A stretch of DNA of 64,000 nucleotides from Emcibacteraceae bacterium (lineage in GTDB: Bacteria > Pseudomonadota > Alphaproteobacteria > Sphingomonadales > Emcibacteraceae), in the NCBI GenBank assembly GCA_021774795.1, contig JAJFIR010000048.1:62001-126000 (forward strand). Direction: 5' to 3'. Shown here piece after piece: positions 30,768 through 40,355 of the stretch. Position 1 is the first letter of the stretch. Each line of letters begins with the position of its first letter. Made by a program: the position numbers and the translations under genes. Below the pieces are notes generated by a model, which made no database searches, was not told the DNA's origin, and saw only the letters and a program-made list of their open reading frames with translations.

Positions 30768-32032
30768 TGGCTATTGAACTGCACATGCCTGCGCTTTCCC
30801 CAACCATGGAAACAGGTACGCTTGCAAAATGGTTGGTAAAAGTCGGTGACACCGTTGAAAGTGGTACTATTCTCGCTGAAATTGAAACCGATAAAGCAAC
30901 AATGGAATTTGAAAGTATTGATGACGGTGTCGTTGGCAAAATTCTAATAGACGAAGGCGCGGAAGATATTCCTGTCGGACAGCTTATCGCGGTATTACTT
31001 GAAGAAGGTGAGGACTCTTCGGTCGCGGATGCGATAAAAGCTGCACCTGCTGCGGCACCGGCCGCTGAATCTGCCCCTGAACCGATCAAAGTAGTTGCTG
31101 CTCCTGCACCTGCTCCGGCACCCGCGGCCACGGTGCCAGTAAAAGCTTCGGCTCCTGTTGCTACTGGTGATCGTGTTTTTGCCTCACCGCTTGCCCGCAG
31201 AATTGCGGAACAAAGTGGATATGATATTTCCAAAATTCCGGGGTCCGGACCACATGGACGTATTATAAAACGTGATGTTGAAAGCTATACGCTTTCATCG
31301 AGCGCAGGAATAGCAACTGCAACTGCAACCGTACCGATCGATGGTGAAGCACCATATACTGAAATTAAACTAAGCAACATGCGTAAAACAATTGCCAAAC
31401 GTCTAACGGAATCTAAACAAAATGTTCCGCATTTTTATCTTAGTGTGGATGTCGAGTTGGATAACCTTCTCGCGGCTCGTAAACAACTCAACAGTATGTC
31501 TGATGAGTATAAAATTTCGGTGAACGATTTTATCATCAAGGCATGCGCTGCGGGTCTTATGAAGGTACCTGCTGCCAATGTACAGTATCATGGTGATGTA
31601 ATGCATCAATTCAATCGAGCCGATATTTCGGTGGCAGTTGCCATTGAGGGTGGGTTAATTACACCGGTTGTACGTGGTGCCGATCAAAAAGGGCTTCGTG
31701 CCATTTCCGATGAAACAAAAGACCTTGCGAAGCGTGCGCACGCCGGCAAATTATCACCTGAGGAATATTCAGGGGGTACTTTTTCTATCTCAAACATGGG
31801 AATGATGGGGGTTAAGCAGTTTGATGCTGTCATTAACCCGCCACAAGCTGCAATTTTGGCTGTTGGCGCGGGTGAACAGCGCCCCGTTGTTAAAAATGAT
31901 GAATTAACCGTTGCAACTGTTATGACGATTACACTGTCGTGTGATCACCGGGCAATTGATGGTGCAGTTGGCGCCTCATATCTTGGCGCGGTTAAAATGT
32001 TCCTCGAACAACCATCTACAATGTTGCTTTAA
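30767..32032 (+). CDS. pdhC: Pyruvate dehydrogenase E2, dihydrolipoamide acetyltransferase
   Basis: A 421-residue E2 with one lipoyl domain (1-80, Lys43 in ETDKATME), an Ala/Pro linker, a peripheral subunit-binding domain (about 135-175; [28 protein letters not shown]-type) and the acetyltransferase core ending in the catalytic DHRAIDG. I use ATG 30767, directly behind GGAGGAG and sharing one base with the pdhB stop, not the longer upstream frame. It transfers acetyl groups to CoA and forms the core of the complex. Confidence 0.96.
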   Translation: MAIELHMPALSPTMETGTLAKWLVKVGDTVESGTILAEIETDKATMEFESIDDGVVGKILIDEGAEDIPVGQLIAVLLEEGEDSSVADAIKAAPAAAPAAESAPEPIKVVAAPAPAPAPAATVPVKASAPVATGDRVFASPLARRIAEQSGYDISKIPGSGPHGRIIKRDVESYTLSSSAGIATATATVPIDGEAPYTEIKLSNMRKTIAKRLTESKQNVPHFYLSVDVELDNLLAARKQLNSMSDEYKISVNDFIIKACAAGLMKVPAANVQYHGDVMHQFNRADISVAVAIEGGLITPVVRGADQKGLRAISDETKDLAKRAHAGKLSPEEYSGGTFSISNMGMMGVKQFDAVINPPQAAILAVGAGEQRPVVKNDELTVATVMTITLSCDHRAIDGAVGASYLGAVKMFLEQPSTMLL

Positions 32033-32044
32033 GGGAGCGATCAT

Positions 32045-33463
32045 ATGAGTACTCAAAACTTTGATATTGTCGTTCTTGGCTCTGGCCCGGGTGGATATGT
32101 TGCAGCGATCCGTGCTGCGCAACTCGGTTTGAACACGGCCGTTATTGAACGGGCAGAACTTGGCGGTATTTGCCTTAACTGGGGCTGTATTCCGACCAAA
32201 GCGTTACTTCGTTCTGCGGAAGTATTTCATAATATGAAACACGCTGCCGATTATGGCCTTGTTGCTGATCAGCTTGGTTTTGATCTGGACAAAGTCGTCA
32301 AACGTAGCCGTGGTATTGCCGGACAGCTTAGTGCCGGCATTAAACACTTAATGAAAAAGAATAAAATCACCGTGATTGAAGGTAATGGTAAATTGCTATC
32401 ACCGGGTAAGCTTTCCGTCGAAAAGGACGGTAAGACAACGACTGTGGAAGCGACAGACGTTATCCTTGCAACCGGTGCCCGTGCGAAAGAACTGCCGCAT
32501 CTAAAAGCAGACGGTAATCTGGTATGGACATATCGCCACGCGCTGGTTCCAAATGCTATGCCGAAAAAATTACTTGTGATTGGTTCTGGTGCTATCGGCA
32601 TCGAATTTGCCAGTTTTTATAATGAACTTGGTGCGGACGTCACTGTCGTTGAAATGATGGACCGTGTTATGCCCGTGGAAGACGAGGAAATATCAGCTTT
32701 TGCGGCGAAGTCTTTTAAATCCCAAGGCATTAAATTGATGATGGAAGCCAGTGTCACCAAGCTTGATAAGAAAAAATCGACAGTTGTTTGTACTGTAGAA
32801 GGTAAAGGCGGTAAGTCAGAGCAGATCGAAGTTGACCGTGTGATCATCGCGATCGGTATTGACGGTAATGTTGAAAATATTGGCCTTGAAGAAAACAAGA
32901 TCAAAGTTGACCGTGGTCATGTAGTAACTGATGAATGGGGGCATACTGGTGTTAAAGGTATTCATGCGATTGGTGATTTGACGGGACCACCTTGGCTTGC
33001 CCATAAGGCCAGTCATGAAGGTGTAATTCTGGTCGAAAAAATTGCACGTGATAAAGGCAGTAAAGAAATCAAAGACCTTCATCCGATGGATAAAGGCAAT
33101 ATACCGGGATGCACTTATTGTCGTCCGCAGGTAGCAAGCGTTGGTATGACCGAAAAAGCAGCGATTGCGGCTGGCCATAAAGTAAATGTTGGACGCTTCC
33201 CATTCATCGGTAATGGTAAAGCCATTGCTATGGGTGAAGCGGAAGGTATGATGAAAACAGTGTTTGATGCAAAAACCGGAGAGCTGCTCGGTGCGCACAT
33301 GGTAGGCGCAGAAGTAACAGAAATGATCCAGGGTTATACCGTCGCTCGCACGTTGGAGACCACCGAAACTGAACTGATGCATACGGTATTCCCACATCCA
33401 ACTATGTCAGAAATGATGCATGAAGCGGTACTTGATGCGTTTGGTAAAACCTTACATATGTAA
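32045..33463 (+). CDS. lpd: Dihydrolipoyl dehydrogenase (E3)
   Basis: A 472-residue flavoprotein disulfide reductase. FAD motif [17 protein letters not shown]; redox-active pair Cys43/Cys48 in [19 protein letters not shown] motif [14 protein letters not shown]; second FAD segment [22 protein letters not shown]; catalytic His-Glu near [10 protein letters not shown]. It reoxidises dihydrolipoyl groups of E2, and possibly of other lipoyl complexes, using NAD. GGGAG ribosome site, 12 bases after pdhC. Confidence 0.96.
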   Translation: MSTQNFDIVVLGSGPGGYVAAIRAAQLGLNTAVIERAELGGICLNWGCIPTKALLRSAEVFHNMKHAADYGLVADQLGFDLDKVVKRSRGIAGQLSAGIKHLMKKNKITVIEGNGKLLSPGKLSVEKDGKTTTVEATDVILATGARAKELPHLKADGNLVWTYRHALVPNAMPKKLLVIGSGAIGIEFASFYNELGADVTVVEMMDRVMPVEDEEISAFAAKSFKSQGIKLMMEASVTKLDKKKSTVVCTVEGKGGKSEQIEVDRVIIAIGIDGNVENIGLEENKIKVDRGHVVTDEWGHTGVKGIHAIGDLTGPPWLAHKASHEGVILVEKIARDKGSKEIKDLHPMDKGNIPGCTYCRPQVASVGMTEKAAIAAGHKVNVGRFPFIGNGKAIAMGEAEGMMKTVFDAKTGELLGAHMVGAEVTEMIQGYTVARTLETTETELMHTVFPHPTMSEMMHEAVLDAFGKTLHM

Positions 33464-33474
33464 TTGAGAGCAAA

Positions 33475-34458
33475 ATGAGTGAAGCAAAAAAGATATCTGA
33501 ACTAAAACGTAAGCCAGATTGGATACGCGTTAAAGCTCCTGTTTCTAAAGGGTACCATGAAACACGTAAATTAATGCGTGGTTTAAAACTTAATACAGTT
33601 TGTGAAGAGGCCGCCTGCCCGAATATTGGCGAATGCTGGACAAAAAAACACACAACAGTGATGATATTAGGCGATACCTGCACCCGTGCCTGTCGTTTCT
33701 GTAATATTAAAACCGGAAAAGGCAACCCGGTTGATCCTGATGAGCCGGCGCATGTGGCTGAAATGGTGGCCGTTACCCAAATGAAACATATTGTGATCAC
33801 ATCCGTTGACCGTGATGACCTTGATGATGGTGGTGCCGATCAATTTGTTAAAGTAATTGCAGCTATTCGCGAAACTTCACCGGAGACGACAATAGAAATT
33901 TTAACACCGGATTTTCGTAATAAACCGGGTGCACTTGAAACTGTAATTGCCGCGAAGCCAGATGTGTTTAATCATAATTTAGAAACGGTACCAAGGCTTT
34001 ATACAAGAATTCGCCCCGGTGCGCGATATTTCCACTCGCTTAATTTGTTAAGCCGCGTAAAGGAAATCGACCCGGAAATTTTCACTAAATCCGGTATCAT
34101 GGTTGGCCTTGGGGAAGAAGAAGTCGAAATATTACAGGTGATGGACGACATGCGTTCTGCGGATATCGATTTCATGACCATCGGCCAATATCTGCAACCA
34201 ACAAAAAAACATGTTGATGTAGAAGAATTCATAAAGCCGGATCAGTTTTTGAAATTTAAGACCCGTGCAAAGGCAAAAGGGTTTCTTCATGTTTCCTCGT
34301 CTCCGCTTACACGGTCTTCACATCATGCGAGTGAGGATTTTGAAGTCTTGAAAGCGGCCCGAATAGAGCAGTTAAGCAAACAGGCAAACATTAACCATCA
34401 AGATGCGCCGATCGATATTGATGAAATGAAAAAACATAATCCAAATTATGAGTTTTAG
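33475..34458 (+). CDS. lipA: Lipoyl synthase
   Basis: A 327-residue radical-SAM enzyme with both clusters: the auxiliary [12 protein letters not shown] (Cys43, 48, 54) and the radical-SAM CX3CX2C in CTRACRFC (Cys69, 73, 76). [15 protein letters not shown] and the C-terminal RSSHHA (RSSYHA in most relatives) complete the family pattern. It inserts sulfur into octanoyl chains on lipoyl domains, serving the two lipoyl domains encoded just upstream. Placement after lpd is standard for alphaproteobacteria. Confidence 0.96.
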   Translation: MSEAKKISELKRKPDWIRVKAPVSKGYHETRKLMRGLKLNTVCEEAACPNIGECWTKKHTTVMILGDTCTRACRFCNIKTGKGNPVDPDEPAHVAEMVAVTQMKHIVITSVDRDDLDDGGADQFVKVIAAIRETSPETTIEILTPDFRNKPGALETVIAAKPDVFNHNLETVPRLYTRIRPGARYFHSLNLLSRVKEIDPEIFTKSGIMVGLGEEEVEILQVMDDMRSADIDFMTIGQYLQPTKKHVDVEEFIKPDQFLKFKTRAKAKGFLHVSSSPLTRSSHHASEDFEVLKAARIEQLSKQANINHQDAPIDIDEMKKHNPNYEF

Positions 34459-34473
34459 CGGGCAATAAAGATA

Positions 34474-34908
34474 ATGCCACGGTTTATAGAAGACAGGATA
34501 TTCCCATATACGGCGCAGCAAATGTATGCTCTTGTGGCGGACGTGGAAGAATATCCAAAATTTTTACCCTGGTGTATTGGTTCAAGACTTTATGATCAGA
34601 CCGAAAATGATTTTTATGCAGATTTGATTATCGGCTTTAAAGTTTTCCGGGAACGATTTACATCACACGTAATTTTAAGTGAAAATAATATAGAAATAGA
34701 CTATATAAAAGGGCCACTTAGTCATCTTCACAACTTATGGCAGTTTAAGGATATAGAGGAGGGAGGCTCGAGCCTTCATTTCGAGGTTGATTTCGAATTT
34801 AAGAATAAAATATTCCAAAAACTGGTAGGTAGTTTATTTACGGAAGCGGTTCACCGCATGGTTATGTCATTTGAGATACGCGCACAGGAACTTTACGGGA
34901 AAAAATAA
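34474..34908 (+). CDS. Coq10/RatA-family START-domain protein
   Basis: A 144-residue polyketide-cyclase/START-like protein. Diagnostic parts: YTAQQMYALVADVEEYPKFLPWCIGSR at the start, IDYIKGPLSHLHNLWQF in the middle and KIFQKLVGSLFTEAVHRMV at the end. In mitochondria the orthologue Coq10 binds ubiquinone and aids respiration; bacterial copies are sometimes annotated as RatA toxins. Location next to lipA is the usual alphaproteobacterial one and favours the quinone-related role. 15 bases after lipA. Confidence 0.9.
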   Translation: MPRFIEDRIFPYTAQQMYALVADVEEYPKFLPWCIGSRLYDQTENDFYADLIIGFKVFRERFTSHVILSENNIEIDYIKGPLSHLHNLWQFKDIEEGGSSLHFEVDFEFKNKIFQKLVGSLFTEAVHRMVMSFEIRAQELYGKK

Positions 34909-34921
34909 GGAAAAATTCTAT

Positions 34922-35608
34922 ATGAGTATGATTTTTACACCAAAGCCGACGCCAGTTGTTGATATAGCGGGAACCAACGATAAGTTTCCGGTTAATCGGA
35001 TATATTGTGTGGGAATGAATTATCACGATCATGTGGTTGAATTTGGAAGTGACCCGCAGGAAGTGGATCCTGTTTTTTTCCTAAAACCGGCCGATGCGAT
35101 CGTTGGTAATAATGTGGATGTGCCGTACCCACCAAAAACCAGTGACTTTCACTATGAAATTGAGCTGGTTCTCGCGATCGGGAAGCAGGCCATAAATATT
35201 ACTGCGGATCAGGCTGAGAATTATATTTATGGTTATGCGGTTGGAAATGATCTGACACGGCGTGATTTACAAGCGGAAATGAAAGCACTCGGCATGCCTT
35301 GGGATACATCAAAAGCTTTTGATAAGTCTGCGACAATCACAGCCATTCACCCCGCGTCGGTTATTGGTCACCCGAAAGAAGGGCGTATTTGGCTTAGTGT
35401 TAACGGCGAAATTCAACAAAATAGTGACATAAAAATGATGATTGCCAGCTCCAATCAAATTGTTGCTGCGCTTTCTGAATTATATACGCTGGAGCCGGGA
35501 GACCTTATTTATACCGGCACACCGGCAGGCATTGGCCCAGTCGTCAGCGGCGATGTCATGGAAGCGGGCATTGATGGCATTGATAGATTAACAACGCGTG
35601 TTATTTAG
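34922..35608 (+). CDS. Fumarylacetoacetate hydrolase family protein
   Basis: A 228-residue FAH-fold enzyme: RIYCVGMNYHDHVVEFG, DPVFFLKPADAIVG, the metal-binding FHYEIELVLAIGKQA (Glu/Glu pair) and GYAVGNDLTRRDLQAEM, then YTGTPAGIGPVVSGD. Members cleave or decarboxylate beta-diketo acids (fumarylpyruvate hydrolase, oxaloacetate decarboxylase-like). I start at ATG 34922, preceded by AAGGA, which leaves a 13-base gap after the Coq10-like gene; the longer frame would overlap that gene. Substrate not determinable. Confidence 0.91.
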   Translation: MSMIFTPKPTPVVDIAGTNDKFPVNRIYCVGMNYHDHVVEFGSDPQEVDPVFFLKPADAIVGNNVDVPYPPKTSDFHYEIELVLAIGKQAINITADQAENYIYGYAVGNDLTRRDLQAEMKALGMPWDTSKAFDKSATITAIHPASVIGHPKEGRIWLSVNGEIQQNSDIKMMIASSNQIVAALSELYTLEPGDLIYTGTPAGIGPVVSGDVMEAGIDGIDRLTTRVI

Positions 35609-35619
35609 TGAATAATTAA

Positions 35620-36441
35620 ATGAAAACAAATAAACTTCAAAATACCGTTCCAATTAAAGATATGGACGAACGGGCAAAATTCAGAGAACAGGCCAGAAAA
35701 ATGGGGCTTGATCCGGACAATATCTGGATTGGTGGTTACGTTGATTATGAATGGGGCCAAATCAGACACACTATCCAAGCAATGATCGAAGGTGATGGCA
35801 ATAAAATCATGGAATTTGGATGTAATCTAGGCGCGACAACCATTGTTTCTGCCTTACTCGGGCACAAAGTTTATTCGGTTGATATTGAAGAAAACATGAT
35901 GGAACTCGCTAAATTTAATGCCGGCCAGTATGGGGTGTCCGATATAACCGACTTCAAGATTATTGTTCCTGCGGGCAAATTGCCCTTTGAAGATAATTCT
36001 TTCGATGCCATCATATGTAACAGCGTTCTTGAATATGTGGAAGACCAAGACCTCCAGGATGTGATGCAGGAACTTGATCGCACTTTGAAACCAGGTGGCA
36101 TAATGATGATAACGGGTACTAGTAGTAGATTGTCACCAAAAGAAGTCCACTCCGGCCGTTGGTTCATTAATTACTTACCTAAATCATGGGGAAGGGCACT
36201 GTGTGGGCGTAGCTATGAATGCGGATTAAACCCCTTTAAAGTAATGAGTTATATTAGCAACTACGAAAATATAGATTTAGAAAATGGCGGTAAAAAATAC
36301 TTCGACGTTAAAAGGGAGTGTGGTAACTCAAATACAAAGCTTTTTTTATTAAAAATTATAAATTTAATATTCCGGCCTTTTAAAATTAGCGTAGGAATGC
36401 TTACGCCCAGTTTTTCTGTAAATGTGAAAAAACCACGTTAG
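35620..36441 (+). CDS. Class I SAM-dependent methyltransferase
   Basis: A 273-residue protein with a Rossmann methyltransferase core (about 50-165): motif I IMEFGCNLGATT, acidic loop VYSVDIEEN, motif near PFEDNSFDAIICNSVLEYVED, and LDRTLKPGGIMMITG. The C-terminal third has no recognised motif and is rather basic. Substrate unknown; it could act on a lipid, quinone or sugar. Starts 11 bases after the FAH-family gene, suggesting one transcript. Confidence 0.85.
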   Translation: MKTNKLQNTVPIKDMDERAKFREQARKMGLDPDNIWIGGYVDYEWGQIRHTIQAMIEGDGNKIMEFGCNLGATTIVSALLGHKVYSVDIEENMMELAKFNAGQYGVSDITDFKIIVPAGKLPFEDNSFDAIICNSVLEYVEDQDLQDVMQELDRTLKPGGIMMITGTSSRLSPKEVHSGRWFINYLPKSWGRALCGRSYECGLNPFKVMSYISNYENIDLENGGKKYFDVKRECGNSNTKLFLLKIINLIFRPFKISVGMLTPSFSVNVKKPR

Positions 36442-36451
36442 AAACTCTGTC

Positions 36452-36583
36452 TTAACCTTTTACATATCGAAAAACATCTTCCAGGGGCAGCTCAAATGCA
36501 TCGGCAATCTTAAAAGCAAGCTCAAGTGATGGCGCGTAATTTGCCGCCTCAATCGCTATTATTGGGGAACTACGTATATTTTC
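36452..36583 (-). pseudogene. Truncated XRE-family helix-turn-helix regulator (C-terminal half)
   Basis: On the minus strand a frame ending at TAA 36452-36454 encodes AIEAANYAPSLELAFKIAD followed by AFELPLEDVFRYVKG. That is the second half of a short XRE regulator (family pattern: IE.G.YNPSLELAFKIA..L...LEDVF). The frame is open back to about 36598 but has no start codon, and the first HTH helices are absent. It overlaps the 3' end of the repeat-protein gene in another frame. Most likely a decayed regulator whose 5' part was deleted. Confidence 0.75.
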
Positions 36584-36966
36584 TTGTTGGAGTAAGGGCT
36601 ACCAGCCCCATAAGGATTATTTATGCTATCTTGAGAATGCGGATTACCATATTTTCCGTGCGGGTTTGATGTTGAATCCGGCAAATAAGGGTTGCTGCTT
36701 AATAGCCCCAGATATTTACCATTCTGGTCATAAAGTTTCGGGGGTTTGGTAGCATATGGGTTGTTGGGGGATTTGTTGCTATAGGGACTGCCGTTAACAC
36801 TGTAGGGGTTATTAAAACCATCTTTTTGATAAGGGCTACCCGCCCCGTATGGGCTATTTAAACATTTTGGGTCTTGCGGGCAGTTCAAGCCAAAATATAC
36901 TTGCGCACCAGCATATGAACATATTGATGAAGTGAGAATTGATACCAATAAAAACAACTTTTTCAT
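36559..36966 (-). CDS. Small secreted Asn/Pro/Tyr/Gly repeat protein
   Basis: A 135-residue exported protein (signal peptide to about residue 20, ILTSSICSYAGA). The mature part is built from degenerate repeats of the type NPYGxGSPYS (SPYGAGSPY, NNPYSVNGSPY, NNPYATKPP, SNPYLPD, SNPHGKYGNPH, INNPYGAGSPY) around a central LYDQNGKYLGLLSSNPY unit. This matches a small secreted family seen in proteobacteria and of unknown function. Start taken at MKKLF (36966); an upstream ATG at 36984 is possible. Its end overlaps the XRE remnant. Confidence 0.75.
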   Translation of the reverse strand: MKKLFLLVSILTSSICSYAGAQVYFGLNCPQDPKCLNSPYGAGSPYQKDGFNNPYSVNGSPYSNKSPNNPYATKPPKLYDQNGKYLGLLSSNPYLPDSTSNPHGKYGNPHSQDSINNPYGAGSPYSNKKIYVVPQ

Positions 36967-37005
36967 TACGCTATTATGGAACAAATAAGGTACAAATACA
37001 AGTTT

Positions 37006-37791
37006 TTATTCTCTAATGATATCAACGCATTCTTGTGGATGACTGGTAATCATAAAGTGTGAGGCATCATCAATTATTTTTATAGAACTTTTTGGTAAAT
37101 GAGTATTTAAAGAGCGCACGATGCTTTTTGCGACATGGTTTGAGTTTGATCCGTGTATAAGTGTAACGGGTATATTCAAGTTTTTATAATCACATATGCC
37201 TCCCACGGACTTCATACATAATTTCCAATGGCGCTGGTTATTTGCAGTCAAATTTACCATTACCTTTTTAATATGATCAGGTATTAAATCAAACGAGCCT
37301 TTGCCACCCCAAAAGTCTATCACACGAGCACAGACATTTTTCTGACCCATTTTATATTCAGTTTCGTATAAATCGATAAAATCAAGAACCGTTTTTAACG
37401 CTTTGGTTTCGCTAAATAATTGCAACAGGTTTACGGCTACCGGTTCAAATAGAGTAAGTTTTTTTATCGGTAGTTTATTATTTAAGGCGGCAGCCAATGC
37501 AACGACCCCGCCAAAAGAATGACCGACTAAATGAACTCTGTTGCTTGTATGTGGAATCTCAAATACTGCTTTTTCGATTTTCTCAAACTCAGGTTCAAAA
37601 GTAGGGCAGGCAAAATCGGTTGGATCGTAAAGTCCGCCGTGCCCGGGAAGATTTATAGCAATACATTGATAGTCAAATTTTAACTTATCAATGATTTTAT
37701 TCCAGCTTTTACCATTGGCAAACGATCCGTGTATGAAAGCCAGTGGTACGAGGTTTTTTTTAACACTTGAAGTGGTAATTTGTGGGGACAT
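37006..37791 (-). CDS. Alpha/beta hydrolase
   Basis: A 261-residue alpha/beta-hydrolase-fold protein: oxyanion loop FIHGSFANGKSW, nucleophile elbow GHSFGG (Ser92), catalytic His near the end (DDASHFMI). The usual acid position after strand 7 reads LIHGSNSNHV, with Asn instead of the expected Asp, so the acid may be elsewhere or missing. Cytosolic, no signal peptide. Substrate unknown. Upstream gap (37792-37968) is divergent with the PAS gene and AT-rich. Confidence 0.83.
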   Translation of the reverse strand: MSPQITTSSVKKNLVPLAFIHGSFANGKSWNKIIDKLKFDYQCIAINLPGHGGLYDPTDFACPTFEPEFEKIEKAVFEIPHTSNRVHLVGHSFGGVVALAAALNNKLPIKKLTLFEPVAVNLLQLFSETKALKTVLDFIDLYETEYKMGQKNVCARVIDFWGGKGSFDLIPDHIKKVMVNLTANNQRHWKLCMKSVGGICDYKNLNIPVTLIHGSNSNHVAKSIVRSLNTHLPKSSIKIIDDASHFMITSHPQECVDIIRE

Positions 37792-37968
37792 TTATGACCT
37801 AACTTCATCTAAAGATTATTTTTTATAAGATCTGGCGTTTTAAAAATAGACAAATAAATCCATATTATTAAGCGGTCAACCAAATTTACTTGTATTTTAT
37901 CAAAATTTAACTATTTATTAACCACCTTAGTATTTTGCACGTTAAGTTAGTACAGGATTTATTTTAGT

Positions 37969-38427
37969 ATGAGTATCATTTCAGAACCAAACTTTGATTT
38001 TTCAATTAATGATTTGTCATCTGCGGAACAAATCGCTTTTTACGAATATTGGCAGAAGATTAAGAATACTAAATCTATGCCAAATCGTTCTGCTTTTAAG
38101 CCGATGGATATTCCGAAGGTTCTACCATTTATTTTTATGGAAGAAGTAGAACATAACCCGCTACGCTATAAAGTCAGATTAATCGGCTCGAAAAGTGATG
38201 TTCCAAATGAGCATACCGGTAAATACCTTGATGAAATTCCGGATTTAGACGCTGTAATTTCTTCACTAGATGAACTGGTGAAAGTAAAGAAACCTTATTA
38301 TTATGAAAGAAAGATGACGTTAGCCAATGGTGCGACTAAAAGATATTCGTCCGTTGTCGTCCCGTTTTCGGAGGACGATGATGAAGTGAATATTATCATG
38401 TCTTGTCATGCCGTCATAAGAATGTAA
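37969..38427 (+). CDS. PAS-domain protein (PAS_5 type)
   Basis: A 152-residue single-domain PAS protein of the kind abundant in alphaproteobacteria: YEYWQKIKNTKSMPNRSAFKPMDIPKVLPFIFMEEV at the start, LRYKVRLIGSKSDVPNEHTGKYLDE in the core and a final strand pair IIMSCHAVIRM. No output domain is attached. It may sense a small molecule or act as an adaptor; ligand unknown. AGGA upstream of ATG. Confidence 0.82.
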   Translation: MSIISEPNFDFSINDLSSAEQIAFYEYWQKIKNTKSMPNRSAFKPMDIPKVLPFIFMEEVEHNPLRYKVRLIGSKSDVPNEHTGKYLDEIPDLDAVISSLDELVKVKKPYYYERKMTLANGATKRYSSVVVPFSEDDDEVNIIMSCHAVIRM

Positions 38428-38439
38428 GTTAAAAGTTAG

Positions 38440-39690
38440 TCAGCTATTTATAATTGTCCTCAATACTCTCAAAAATTCTTTAACTTCACTTAAACTGTTA
38501 TAGTGACACATAGAAACACGCACACAAGAATCCTGGTTCAGGGGTACAAGAATGTTACCGGAATAATAATCATCTTTTCTTACGTGAACGCGGATTCCGT
38601 TTTCTTTTAATGCGCTCACCACATCCACAGATGCCATATCATTAACCCATATCGACACAAGTCCTTTTCTGGCACGATTATCCTTGCCACCTATAATCGT
38701 TACCTTTTCGAAATCCGCTAGACCGGGCATACCATCTACGCCAAATATCATCGCATTAGTTATATCATTTTCATGTTGCGCGACGGCTTTGCCGGCAGCG
38801 GTTAGCTGGTCCCGTAGATCTGCGGAATTGCTAAAATGTCCACCAAGCCAACTGAAATAATTCACAACTTCAGAAAAGGTAGCGTAAGATCCGGTATCTC
38901 TTGTTCCGAGTTCCCACTGTTCTTCGGGTGATCCGATCAACCTGTTATGGGGGATATCAGTCATTCTTGGAGAAACCCACGCGATACCATATCCATGGCG
39001 GGAAAAAACCTTATAGGGGGAGATAACATATCCATCTATATTATAGTCATCGATATTAAGCGCACTGTGAGCCGCGTGCTGAATACCGTCCACGATTATA
39101 AAACAATCCGGTGAAACCTTTCTTATTGCTTCGGAGATTGATTTTACATCAACGGATATCCCTGTGACGGGACTTGTGTGCAATATAGTTGCTACTTTGG
39201 TGTTTTCACTAAGGTGCGGTATATAATCTTCTGCTGTAACCGACCCTGTTTCATCATTATGAATAACTTTAATATAATTGGTGCCTGCAACATCTGCCCA
39301 GCGCGTACAAGCACTAACAGTTGCGGGATGCTCAAGACTACTTCCAACCACATCACAACCCTTAGGCACCGCAAGTATAGCGGCACTAATCAAGCGAAAC
39401 AGTAGTTCAGTTCCACTTTCACCGACAAAAACGGGTCCCTCTTTTGCCCCAAGAAATGCTCTTATATCTGACTTAGCCTGATTTATAATATTAACCAGTT
39501 CATGAGAGGCAGGGTTGTCGCGCCCCTGATTATCTGGAATTGCTGCTAATTCTTTTGAGCGCTCGACGACTGAAGTGAGCGTAAGGGTGCCGCCTGCGTT
39601 TTCGAAAAAAATTCTTTTTCCTTGATACGGGCAGTGATCAATTAGCTCAAATTGGTCGCGGATTTTATAAAGCAGATCGTCATTAAACAT
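38440..39690 (-). CDS. Class V aminotransferase-fold PLP enzyme (cysteine desulfurase-like)
   Basis: A 416-residue fold-type I PLP enzyme. FFENAGGTLT is the N-terminal substrate element; GESGTELLFRLISAA, VVGSSLEHPATVSACTRWA and HTSPVTGISVD line the cofactor site; FIIVDGIQHAAH carries the PLP aspartate; DGYVISPYKVFSRHG contains the Schiff-base Lys. Sequence is closest to cysteine-desulfurase-like members of unknown reaction, not to IscS. Start taken at ATG 39690 with AAGG upstream. Convergent with the PAS gene (12-base gap). Confidence 0.86.
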   Translation of the reverse strand: MFNDDLLYKIRDQFELIDHCPYQGKRIFFENAGGTLTLTSVVERSKELAAIPDNQGRDNPASHELVNIINQAKSDIRAFLGAKEGPVFVGESGTELLFRLISAAILAVPKGCDVVGSSLEHPATVSACTRWADVAGTNYIKVIHNDETGSVTAEDYIPHLSENTKVATILHTSPVTGISVDVKSISEAIRKVSPDCFIIVDGIQHAAHSALNIDDYNIDGYVISPYKVFSRHGYGIAWVSPRMTDIPHNRLIGSPEEQWELGTRDTGSYATFSEVVNYFSWLGGHFSNSADLRDQLTAAGKAVAQHENDITNAMIFGVDGMPGLADFEKVTIIGGKDNRARKGLVSIWVNDMASVDVVSALKENGIRVHVRKDDYYSGNILVPLNQDSCVRVSMCHYNSLSEVKEFLRVLRTIINS

Positions 39691-39845
39691 TAATATAAAC
39701 CTTAATAAATAAAAATTACATTCTTTCATACTCATAAAGGAATGACTTATCAATCACAGTAATGTGATAATTACGGTATAGATTTTTTCAAATTAGTTGC
39801 TAATGTAACTACACTTAATAAAAAATAATCTCAGGAAACGCGGAA

Positions 39846-40259
39846 ATGAATGAAAATCCACCGCCTTATCAAGATAAACTAGAATTATCTTTATTTTTGT
39901 TTCGTATTACAATATTTACCGTAATGCTAGCTTGGACCATTGATAAATTTACCAATCCCGGTCACGGTGTGCGGATATTGGAAGGGTTTTATAAAATTGG
40001 CGGTGTTGGTGAAACTGTGATTATGATTATGGGGGCAGTTGAGTTGGTTATTATACTGGCATTCTTGGCGGGTATGTGGAAAAAATACACATATGGCTTT
40101 GTGATGATACTCCATGGCTTAACGACTTTTGCGTCTTGGAGTGCCTATGTTCCGCCAGATGTGTCACTTACATTCTTTGCGGCTTGGCCAATGTTAGCCG
40201 CCTGTATTTCGTTATATCTGTTGCGTGACCTTGACGTTAAATTCGTTCTGGGTAGGTAA
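39846..40259 (+). CDS. DoxX-like integral membrane protein
   Basis: A 137-residue protein with four membrane helices (about 15-33, 57-76, 82-101, 110-129). LFRITIFTVMLAWTIDKFTNP and the later MIMGAVELVIILAFLAG fit the DoxX/DUF6 small membrane family. Function unknown; relatives are sometimes linked to thiosulfate or redox metabolism. Followed by a strong hairpin terminator. AGGAAA ribosome region. Confidence 0.75.
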   Translation: MNENPPPYQDKLELSLFLFRITIFTVMLAWTIDKFTNPGHGVRILEGFYKIGGVGETVIMIMGAVELVIILAFLAGMWKKYTYGFVMILHGLTTFASWSAYVPPDVSLTFFAAWPMLAACISLYLLRDLDVKFVLGR

Positions 40260-40278
40260 AAAGACGAATTGAAATTTA

Positions 40279-40331
40279 AAAACTGCTGTTTGTATTCGAA
40301 CATTTATCGTCCGGATACAAACAGCAGTTTT
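40279..40331. terminator. Bidirectional rho-independent terminator
   Basis: A 17-bp perfect stem (AAAACTGCTGTTTGTAT, 40279-40295 / ATACAAACAGCAGTTTT, 40315-40331) with a 19-base loop, flanked by A-run and T-run. It lies between two convergent genes (DoxX-like plus-strand and hydrolase minus-strand), so it can stop transcription in both directions. Confidence 0.9.
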
Positions 40332-40355
40332 ATTAGTTATATTGATATTAAGCGA

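Noticed and set aside
32816-33397. Long open frame antisense to lpd (193 codons)
   Set aside because: Shadow of a well-conserved lpd coding sequence; no ribosome site, odd His/Phe-rich composition, no family pattern.
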